This document shows positions 46,072 to 64,000 of a stretch of DNA of 64,000 nt, piece after piece. The notes beneath the pieces were generated by a model that was not told the DNA's origin, did no database searches, and saw nothing but the letters and a program-made list of their open reading frames with translations. Made by a program: the position numbers and the translations under genes. This DNA is from Mesaphorura yosii (taxonomy: Eukaryota; Arthropoda; Collembola; Poduromorpha; Tullbergiidae): NCBI GenBank assembly GCA_009869945.1, contig WIXG01000017.1:310001-374000 (forward strand), in the 5' to 3' direction. Positions within the stretch are counted from its first letter, which is position 1, and each line of letters opens with the position of its first letter.

Positions 46072-49000
46072 ATGAGTTCCAACAACCCCGTCGACCTCAA
46101 CAACATCGAGCTAGTGCAATTGGTGGAGATCGATCAGTCAGGCATGGCCTCGCTCGGGGAAATTATCCAAATCTACAGTTCAGACGAAGAAGGCGACGTG
46201 GCTCCAAGAAGCAGCAGTGCGGATACTATTCGGATTGATTGCTCTGATCAAGAATTCGCCGATATACTACGCGTGAATGTCGGGGCCACAGTCACAACCA
46301 CTCCACCTGCCGTGACCATCCCTACTGCTCCGGTGATTTCAATCGCTGGAACTACCACTAAAGTCCCCGTCAGTGTGCCAGGGCTCATAAATGTTGTTCA
46401 GGCGGGACCGTCTACTTCTGGAATAGGGACAAGTCAACCAGGCACTGTAATAAATTCTCAAGACTTGTTGGAAATGCTCGCCTCTTGCACAAATGGATTG
46501 GTCACAACGGGACCTACATCAGCCACTAAATTGCTTATCAAAGATGAAAAGGAAAAGCCGAAAGCTATGGTCAAACCTATGAAATTAGGCCCAAAACCTC
46601 CTCGTAAACGAGTATGTTTGAATTTGAACTGCATGAAATCATGCCCCACGATGAAAAAGGCTGGCTTCGTGGAACTTTATTACTTTGGACACCCTAAAAC
46701 TTCACACAAATGGATCTGCAACTCATGCAATAAGCTAGTGCAGGACTATAGAGAGGTATTTCTATTATTTCAAATTATTACATGACTAGCTCGTCGAATT
46801 CGAAATTCGTAGTTTTAATTTGAATTTTGATTATCGTAGGCCTTAGGAAAGGCTTTGGAAGAAAAGAGGTCAGTTTTCTCGATTCCAACACCATTCAGAA
46901 CAGGGCGGGAAGCATTTGTCATCGACGACGATGATGATGAAGACGACTCAGGTAATAGTATTTTTTCTGCGGAATTTATTCGCTTGTTAGGCAGATATGC
47001 AAAGTATCTCGGAATTGTATATGATTTAGATTCAGCTGAGCCTGAGCCAGAAGAAGATAAGACAGTGTACGTCGTTCCCGCAAACATTGGCGAAATTATT
47101 GATGATGTCATCAGCAAACTCGACATTAAGAACCAGCGGAAGCTCTGTGTTGATTTCCTCCAGAAAAAGCTTGACGATCAGGGTAAGAATTCGAGCTATA
47201 TACCAGTATGATACTTGATGCATTTCATAAACTTATGTTTTTTGTTACAGTTAACTGGATTATGGAGGCCGAGGCACAATGTTTGCAAATGGAGAAGGAA
47301 TTGGCAGAGAAGAGAGAGATTTTGAATGCGAATCGTCACCAAAAATACGTGGTAAGTGAAGGAACGAAGGAGAGCAGTCCATGAAATTGAGCAATTTAGG
47401 CATTTCAAATAATTTAACGTTTGGACAACCTTAGCCTTGTTTATGGTTTGTTGCAGAGAGCATTGTTGAAAGGGCTGGATATCGACGCAAATGGACATGT
47501 GAAGACTATCTCAAATGAAGCTTCTACTTCTCCAGAAAGACCAGTTGGACTGCGAAAGCTGAAAGGCCAGCCGATAAAACCTGCCGAACGTAAGAAAGAG
47601 ACATTGAATAATCAAATTAAGTACAATAGGCCAAATTTTTTTTGTTTGTGTGATTGGATTACAGCGATAGCGGGAGTTTCTTACATTAAAAGGAAACCAT
47701 TGTTGGCTAACACGATCAAGGAGGAAGCTGACCCTGACGTTGTCACAATTGGAGTGGTGAGACCAAAGCTCGAACTGACTCCGACGCCCGATTCGATTCC
47801 TCGGCGTATGCTTAGTGTAGGGGACAGAGTGTATGGCATGAAGTATACTGCGAAGAATTATTGGCTGCCAGGCACAATTATTGACACCAGGAAGAATATC
47901 TTCAATATGGTACGATGGCACTCCTGAACATGCTTACGAATTTTTAGATTGAAATTACATATTTAAAGTTTCCCTTTCATTTTTCTTTCAGCTTGAATTC
48001 AAAGTCCAGTTTGAGACGACTAAGAAAGGAAGACCCGTGACGGACCCGACGCTGGATCCGAAGGACAAGGCTGTTTCTGTAAAATCCCTCATCCCGAAGC
48101 ACATTGCGTACAATAGACCGTGCCCGTTTGTGCTGCCCGTTGGAACCCGCGTCATTGCACGGTTCAAGGCAGAACTGCCCAACCGCTGGGAAGGCATTGG
48201 CTTCTACTTTGCTGGCGTGATTGCCGAGCAACCGAGGAACATAAACGACTACCGATACTTAATCTTTTTTGACGATGGCTACGCCCAATACGTCGGTCAG
48301 CATGACGTGCTGCTGGTGTGCGAGGCTTCGAAGGATGTGTGGCAGGATGTTCACACCGACTCGCAGCAATTTATCAAGAGCTACTTGAGCACCTACCCCG
48401 AGAAGGCGATGCTGCGACTGAATAAAGGCAGCCAAGTGAGCATGGAGTGGAACGGCAAGTGGTATCAGACAAAAGTGGTCGATGTGGACGCTTCGTTGGT
48501 TCGAGTTCAGTTTGAGAGGACCCAAAGAACCGAATGGGTCTACAGAGGATCGTCAAGACTCTACCCGATCTTTATAAAGTACCGGCGCCAAGTAGTTCCA
48601 TCGATTTCACTTGTCATCCGACGCAATGGAAGCAAGATTCCCATCGAATACCCCGACGAAGATATCATGGCGGTTCTCAACAAGGCGGAGCACATGGCAA
48701 AGAAGAGGACCTCGGCGGGACCTCGACATCAAATTGCATCTGCAACTGGTGCTGCTGCTGCCTCCGCATTCGCCAATGCCAAGCCTTCGCAACCGGCAGC
48801 GAGGACGCCAACTGTGGACATGTCAACTATGCCGGAATTTGAAGGGAAACTGATGAGATTCAAAATGCCACCAAGATCAGGCCCGAAACCCTTCGTGGAG
48901 CATGACTGCGGACCAGACTGTGTTGAGAACTTGGACCCATCCGATCCAGAGCTGATACGATTCACTCCGTTGCTCCAGCCAATGTACTACAACTGGGCCA

Positions 49001-50371
49001 GAGAAATCGGCAAGTTCCCGAAGCGCCATGTGTACTATCGAGCTCCGTGTGGAATTCGTTTGCGGCACTACGGTGAGCTGGAGAAGTTTCTCCAGAAAAC
49101 AAACTGCAACATGGGCATCGAGTACTTCTGCTTTGATCTCGCGGTTCATCCGTACGCCGAGTTCTTCCCGATCCGTCAAATGTACAATATCAAGGATTTG
49201 TCTTATGGACGGGAAAACGTGCCAATTCAGTGCATCAACTCGATCGACCACGACTACCCGGATTTTGTTCAATACACGCCGACTCGAATTCCTGGCAAAG
49301 ACGTGACCATCAACTTGGACGATGATTTCCTTGCGTGCTGTGACTGCACCGACAACTGTTTGGACAAGGAAAAGTGCAGCTGCTGGCAACGAACCATGGA
49401 GGGAGCCAACTTTATGAATCCGAATGTTGATCCGCACGAAGTCGGGTATCAGCAGAGACGACTTCACGAACACATCATCAGCGGAGTTTATGAGTGCAAT
49501 CAAAAGTGCAAATGCCGAAGCACCTGTTCAAACCGCGTTGCCCAGAATCCACTCAAGTGGAAGCTGCAAGTGTTCAAGACGTCGACGAAGGGCTGGGGCG
49601 TTCGTGCACTCAACGACATTCCGACGGGCTCCTTCATCTGCGCCTACGCCGGTCAGCTGCTGAACGAAGTTTCCGCGAATGAAGACGGGCAGACACAAGG
49701 AGACGAGTACTTGGCTGAGCTGGACTACATCGAAGTCATTGAGAACTTCAAAGAAGGATATGAGGCTGACGCTTTCGACCCCAACTCGGAATTTGTGAAG
49801 ATTAAGGACGATCCTGACTTTAAGTTGGATTCAGACGATGACACTGATACAGGCATGCCTCGGAAGTCGAGCTGCAGCGGCGGTGACTACTCAGACGAGG
49901 AAGCATTGAGCACGCGCCGTCCGTCTCGATTCAATCCGAAAATTGATGATGCGGCGAATCCCTCGGAGAAGAAGAAGTACAAACCCACGCGCGAATACTT
50001 TGGAGAAGATGAATACTGTTACATAATGGACGCAAAAACAATTGGAAACATTGGGCGCTATTTGAACGTATGTCTAGCTTGAAATAGTTGAAATTGGTGA
50101 TAAATGATGGCTGGACGCTGGATTTGTTTGTCAATTAATGTTCTGCATTGTTTTTTTCTCTTAGCACTCTTGCGAGCCCAACGTTTTTGTGCAGAATGTG
50201 TTCGTGGACACGCACGACCTGCGTTTTCCATGGGTGTGCTTCTTCGCTTACAAGTACATTCGAGCCGGGACAGAACTGACGTGGGACTATAACTACGATA
50301 TAGGAAGTGTGCCGGGAAAATCCATGTACTGCTACTGCGCTGCTGTGGATTGCCGAGGAAGACTTCTTTGA
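46072..50371 (+). CDS. SETDB1: Histone H3K9 methyltransferase SETDB1 (eggless)
   Basis: Exons 46072-46755, 46840-47182, 47251-47351, 47457-47589, 47665-47909, 47992-50067 and 50165-50371 give 1262 residues. SETDB1 trimethylates lysine 9 of histone H3 and silences transposons and germline genes in the nucleus. Domains in order: N-terminal region with a CxxC-like cysteine set ([10 protein letters not shown] ... CNSC), three Tudor domains (from [11 protein letters not shown], about 550-607, about 645-700), a methyl-CpG-binding-like domain (about 820-885), the cysteine-rich pre-SET (about 900-1015), the SET domain split by an acidic insert of over 100 residues, and post-SET ([11 protein letters not shown]). 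Catalytic motifs GWGVRAL, the [12 protein letters not shown] formed across the last splice junction, and ELTWDYNYD are all intact. A poly(A) signal AATAAA is at 50658-50663. Confidence 0.95.
47590..47664 (+). other. 75 bp SETDB1 intron that is open and in frame
   Basis: The intron has a GTAAGA donor, a strong run of T and an ACAG acceptor, yet its length is a multiple of three and it holds no stop, so keeping it would add 25 residues. Confidence 0.6.
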
Positions 50372-51733
50372 GGTCGTCAGTCATCCACTTGACGGGGATT
50401 TGAGTAGCTCCAAGTTGAGCTGGTCAGCTCGTCACCCATGGGCAATGTGCAGCAAGAAGACGCATGGCAGAAGTGGAGTTACTAGAATGACGCGTACGCG
50501 TAACGCCCGGAACAAACGAAAGTTTCTTTTACAAATCTGGATCTAAGAGATATTCATATTATGTTTTATAATTGCAACTTCTGTTACTTTGAACTTATTA
50601 AACTTTGTGACGAACCCGAGTAGAGACGGGGCTCATATTTTATATCTCTCCGTTGAAAATAAACATTGATTTGAAATGACGCATTTCGTGAGCAGTTTCA
50701 ATTCACTTTATTGATTTGATTACATACTAAATTACAATGCGTAAAGAATTTATGCACAACACTACAAGTTAGGATAAAACTTAAAAAGTGAGGAAACAAC
50801 GCGAAATTAATTCTTACACGTTCCGTTTAAAATCATAAAGCTGGCACGTCGCTCTTAAGGTAAAACCTGAACGGGTTAATGAATAAATTACACAAGATCA
50901 GTCAAAAGAGTATGGAAGAGAGAAATCATGAATCAAGGAAACGAACTATGTACAATTTACAGTTACAATACAAAAGAATCCTACAGCACTAGTAATACAA
51001 CACCATGCACGCGATACGGACAACATCGAGCAGCTACTTTAATTGCATCAATTAAGTCAATTTAATTAGCTATGGCCGTAATTCGCAGTATGTAATTTCT
51101 CGGGTTTGGACTTGGACTTGGGACATTTTGCTTGATTATGCGTTCAGGAGAGTAGGAAATAGATAATATGTATCACATTTAACGTTTTATGCATAATTAC
51201 GCAAAACGCGTTTAATTATTGTACAGCAATAGCAAAGGACAGGGCAGGTGGGCTGGCTGGCTCAATTAAGAATCAAGCGCTTAGGTCGTCTAATCTAGGA
51301 AAGTCAATGAAGCTCCATTTTTACGTGAGTTTACCTGTAAATACGTTACGTTTATTTGAATTTCACGTCCACGCGCTTAGCAACTTTCTCTCGTATTCTT
51401 AATTAACTATGGTCGGATTCTTACTTCTTACTCTTATAAGGAACAAGACTGGTACGCGCACAGTTTGAATGAACAACGCTCGATGATATTGAGATTGATT
51501 GCTTCTGAAGGAGAAGGTTACAACGTTACAAGTACGAGATATGTTGAGATCAAACTAATGTAAATTAAGCTAGTTCTTACTTACTATACAACTTTGCTTT
51601 GTGTCATAAATAATTTCTGACAGATTAAGTTATCGTTAGCGCGGCGTTCATTTAACAGCATGGAAGCGTCCTTAATTAGGAATTAGTCACTGGCAATAGC
51701 AGCAGCAATATTGATCTAGTTATTAATTGGTAT
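50372..51733. other. 3' regions of SETDB1 and the convergent Eph receptor gene
   Basis: Contains the SETDB1 3' untranslated region to about 50.68 kb. The rest is AT-rich DNA before the Eph stop codon and is probably a long Eph 3' untranslated region. No open frame of note. Confidence 0.45.
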
Positions 51734-59930
<8,197 letters not shown>

Positions 59931-62900
59931 CTGTAAAGACAAAACAGAAGCAAACATGTGAGTACAGACAGTATATCGGTGCTTAGTTTTGAGTTACAAG
60001 CGCGTCGCGGGCGAGAAAGTCTCATTATAATCTACAATGAACACCGAACGCTGAACTCTGAAGGCTAAACGCAGTGCGTAAATTACAAGTGCATTAGTCG
60101 GAGTGTTGTGCAGTGTTTTATATAAAGACTAATGTGACACATGGGACGCTCTTATCTGATGATACGCACTTGCAGACGCAAACACAGAAACATAAACTGA
60201 AGAGGAGACCCTCTTTATAATTGTCAATATCATAATGGCAACGGCGAAATGCTTTCTCTCCACAGCAGAGCAGCGAAGCCAGCCAGCCAGCCGCACGGTA
60301 AATGAACTAAAGGATTCCTCTGTGAAAGACTTCAGTGCGTAACGCATAATGCGTAATGCGTAATTTACAGACTTGGTAGCCTGACACACCCAACGGACTC
60401 ATATAAAACGAGTTAAATGTGAGATGACAATGAAACGGCAACCGCTCGACTCAGTGACTCGACAACTGGAATGCGAACGCGAACCAGCCGTCGTCTTGTG
60501 CCGTGCCGTGCCTTGCTTAATACTTGATGCCTGCACGCTTTTTTATTTAGTGCATTAAGTTTATGGCTTGTCGTTAGCCAATCAATTTATTCAATGCATT
60601 ACCAAAACCAAAAGTTTCCAAGTTAATTGCCTTGCTTTGCCACTCTTCTCTTTTCGCTTCTCTCTCGGGACTCGCATTCGCATCTCGCGTCGACTTGAGC
60701 TATTCGCTATGGTTCTTTCGCCATGCGGACATGCAATGCCAGGGCAAGGCAAGCATCAAGTTAATAAAAAGTTATTACGTTAAGTACCAGCAGGTCGAGC
60801 CGAGTCGAGTCGTCGTCTGTCGTCAAAATACTGTCACGTTACGAAATGACATCGGCATTCCATTTGCCAGGTTCAGATTCACATTCACACCATAAAAATA
60901 ATGCATCCGTGCTCGTCACGCTCGTAAAATACGAGCAGCAGTTAATTTAGTACAGCAGGCTCGGCCAGGAAACGGGAAAAGCCGACACGAAAATGACTTT
61001 TTAATGCCGAGTAATCGCATATCGTATCGCAGATTAGAGGCAGGTCTTTATTATGACAAGCGGTGATAAAAATTTGATCTACATCCTCGCGCAGCAGCGA
61101 GCAAACGGCAAACAAGCGAAACAAGGAAGATTATCAGCAGCCCACACAGGTTGAAAGGGTTTAACAAGATGATACGCGGGTTTATTACGAGAAGTGGAAA
61201 AACAATAAACATTTTCCCAACGTAAAAACTCGAATTTCCACGTTTCGCTTCCATTTTCTAGACGCATCACACAAATGGCAAAAAATTGACAAATAAAATG
61301 AAAACTCAGCAGCCGAAATGGAGAAGGCTCATTTCAAATTATTATTAAATTGTGCCGTGTGCGAGTACGAGTTGAGTCGGTCGCTTTCACGGACGGACCA
61401 ACTCCAGACAGGCAGGCATAAAGAGCTAATAAAGAACATGAAGCTGTCAAGGTGCGCCGTAGGAGCCCCACCAAATTATCTTCCCATCGTACGAGGAGAG
61501 AGTCGAGTCGAGGTTAAATACGTTGCGAGACGAGGAAAAAGACGAGTTTCTTTCTGCTATTCTGGAAAAAACCACTTTTGAATTTTGACTTTTGTTTCTT
61601 TCAGCGAGAAGTTTCAACATTCAGCGAGAGCGAAGACTAGAAAGAACCCAAAATTAAAAAAATCTTTGTTCAAGTGTTGTCGAAAGACAAAAGAATTTAT
61701 CAGGCATTCAAATCGCAACGCAATGGGAATCGAGACTTGGATTGGCTGCGCTCTAAAAAGACAGATTCCAGGTAACTGGAAAGGCAACAGATGATGGCCG
61801 TATCGTAGCCGTGCAATGCAAGGTACAAAACCTCCATAAATATTATTTTATTAACGTGACCAATGCAGCGACTTGACTTTTTAAGGTTTGATTTTTAACA
61901 CGACGACCTTCGCTGTTCGCTTGCTGGCTGGTTCATTATTTTCATGTAAATTGTGTTGTAATGAGAGGACATGTTGACACTTTCAGAATTCCATCCGAGC
62001 AATGTGAAGAATGACACCGGTTTCTGCTTGGCCTGCCTGCCTAGTCACAACAATGGAACTTCTTTTTTACGTCCCACTCCCAACCAGCCAAGACGAAGGC
62101 GAAGACGTGTTTTTCTCGACTCGACTCTTAAATTCACAACGTAATTGACGAGACAATCAAAATAATGGTAAAAGTTGGGGAGAAAAATGCCACCCTTGAA
62201 GCCAGCTCAGGCTCGCACTCACACTTGCGTCTTTAAAGTTTAACATTTATATTTCAACAGCAGCCGCAGCCTCTCAAAGATTATTTTATTACAGTCGGCA
62301 AGCACAACAGAAGAGCAGATAACAGACAAGGAAAAGCTGCTATCAAGTCAGGCAGGGAATTGAGGGATGGCGAGTTAATGAGCAGCAGGAATAAGAAATG
62401 AGACTCATAAAAATAATTGAATATAAAAGATGCAACTGCAGCCAATCAGCATGACTAATCTTGCCGACAGACAACTCAGACCGAGACCAAAACCAACCAA
62501 CGAATGAACCAACTTTTACACTACCGAAAGCAAGCCGAATCTCGTGGAACAATAAAATTCCTTCGACGGATTACCGAATCTTGGATCTTTGTTACATTTT
62601 ACGAACCAACTTCTGGTTTTTGGTGTGCCACGCATGCAGGCATGCCTGAGAAGAGAAGATTCACTTCACTCACCAGAGCAGCGATCACACATGGAGTCGA
62701 AACAAATGAAATTCCTAAGCCATTTATTGCTCTTCGTCTCTCAGCGCAGCTTGCATGCATTTTGGGTATAAAAAGATGAGTTTTTATGGGAAACGCATTT
62801 CTTGCATTCCAGACACCAATTTTCTCTTTGGTTTCCCCCAAGAGAGAGATGAAAGACTGAAAAGAGTTAATGACTGTTTGTCTCTCACTTGCCAAGCACT

Positions 62901-64000
62901 GAAGCATTGCTTGGCGCTTGCACTCCGACTGCTGCGACTGCGTGGAATGTGGCGTGGCAATGATATTCCACTGCGTTCGCTGGGCTTCCTCGTCTCTCTT
63001 CGCCTTCGCCTTCATCTTCACCACAGATCATGTTCATCATTTTTGTATTTTCTATTTGTACTTGTCAAATTTTACCTACAAAATACCTGTGGACCTGTGC
63101 TGTTTGCTTAACCAGACAGCTTAAGTTCGGTCGTTCAGCGCTCAGCGAATGCGTACTGTGCATGGTGGACAATGACGGGTTGGAATAATGAGTTTTTTAA
63201 GATTTCCAGGCAAAGACGAAGATCATCGAAAAGTGCATGGCTGGCATGATCTTCGCCTTCAAAATCAACATCAACATCAGCATGAAATTGTGCTGTGACT
63301 GGCCTGGCCTGAATTCTCTTCAGCCACAAATACAAACACAAATACGAGTACAAAACGCAGGTAAAGTTAAAGCGTAATGTAACACATATCAGTACACCTG
63401 AGGTGGGTGGATATGCTTGCTCTCGGGATTAGAGGATAACAAAAACAAGCTCACGAGGCCTGAAGTCTCCCGTCCCTTCCCGTCATAAATCTCCCACTGA
63501 TTTAAGACATATTGTTCAGCTTGAAACATTTATTTCCATTTCTATTTCTTACTTTAGTGGATTTTTCCCTGTACCGTGCTTTAAAATGTCAAATTGGGCT
63601 CCAGAACAATTGCCCGTCGTATTTTGTGAGGAAAATTGAACAATTCGAATGTTACCTTAATCGCGGACGTGTAAAGGGCCCAAAAAGGAGCCCAAAACTA
63701 CCAAAACCCAAACGCATGCAGGGAACGCGGCAAGAAAAAATCTCGTCTGATCGTTCATCGCTGTTATGTTCCCTTCGCATTTGCTTTTGCTCGCTCAATT
63801 CTAATTCTTATAATGGGTTTCCGACTTGGGGAAAAAGTTTCAAAGATTTCCAGATTTTTACAATGGAAATGAGTAATCTTATACCAATACCCGTAATAAG
63901 AAGGCTTTGGCCCGTCGTAATGCTGGAATCGTACAAAAGAGCACCAATTTCTCTCACTCAATCGCATTTCATTGAATTGAAACATTATACGAGCTCGAGT
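59931..64000. other. Probable first intron or upstream DNA of the Eph gene
   Basis: No open frame here matches the missing start of the ephrin-binding domain or a usable signal peptide. A hydrophobic frame at 59950-60025 on the minus strand is out of phase with the first Eph exon and is removed by its acceptor. A TATAAAAAG at about 62767 (+) is not followed by a credible coding region. Short direct repeats of GCGTAATGCGTAA lie near 60340-60365. Confidence 0.4.

Noticed and set aside
48877-49503. 208-codon minus-strand open frame
   Set aside because: It is antisense to the MBD and pre-SET coding part of SETDB1.
59950-60025. Signal-peptide-like hydrophobic frame just upstream of the first Eph exon
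   Set aside because: It is out of frame with the ephrin-binding exon and lies before that exon's CTTTACAG acceptor, so it would not be translated onto the receptor.

Overview
This is a 64 kb window of eukaryotic nuclear DNA from a compact, intron-rich animal genome. Most introns are about 50-100 bp with GT-AG ends, and intergenic stretches are usually 0.3-5 kb. The gene content points to an arthropod: a divergent ionotropic chemoreceptor, a secreted protein with a chitin-binding type-2 cysteine pattern, a glycine-rich cuticle-like protein, insulator/lipocalin-type secreted proteins and a SETDB1/eggless methyltransferase. I cannot fix the class from sequence alone; a crustacean or springtail would fit. 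No bacterial, viral or organellar segment is evident, and no CRISPR array or convincing tRNA/rRNA gene was found.

Layout. 1-8.7 kb: last exon of SPT5 (+), DPH1 (-), COX11 (+, head-to-head with DPH1), two small secreted cysteine-rich proteins (+) and a secreted RNase T2 (+). 8.9-10.8 kb: a C2H2 zinc-finger gene (-) whose first exon I could not place, followed by about 5 kb of non-coding sequence. 15.9-17.4 kb: NUS1/NgBR (+). 18.8-21 kb: a second, complete C2H2 gene (-). 22.2-24.5 kb: two tandem lipocalin-like genes (-). 25.6-28.1 kb: an ionotropic receptor (-). 28.9-30.1 kb: a single-exon gene of unknown function (+). 33.1-35.4 kb: a 14-exon glycine-rich protein (+). 35.5-37.9 kb: PDE12 (-). 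38.8-41.2 kb: bestrophin (+). 41.5-42.2 kb: mitochondrial ribosomal protein mL51 (-). 42.6-44.5 kb: a membrane-attached protein with crystallin-like repeats (-). 46.1-50.4 kb: SETDB1 (+). 51.7 kb to beyond 59.9 kb: an Eph receptor tyrosine kinase (-) whose signal-peptide exon lies outside what I can recognise, leaving 60-64 kb as probable first intron or upstream DNA.

The most unusual locus is 53.0-55.5 kb. Inside a 2.7 kb intron of the Eph gene, on the opposite strand, sits an intact three-exon gene coding two C2H2 fingers, a candidate GIY-YIG-type nuclease domain and an acidic tail. It is preceded by broken, nearly identical pieces of itself and by dispersed short repeats, which suggests recent tandem duplication with deletion, or a selfish or mobile past.

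The genes do not form one pathway. Several are housekeeping (transcription elongation, diphthamide, cytochrome oxidase assembly, dolichol synthesis, mitochondrial RNA and ribosome), others are secreted or surface proteins of the cuticle, chemosensation and cell guidance. Gene models were assembled by hand from open frames and splice signals; every multi-exon model listed keeps its reading frame across all junctions.
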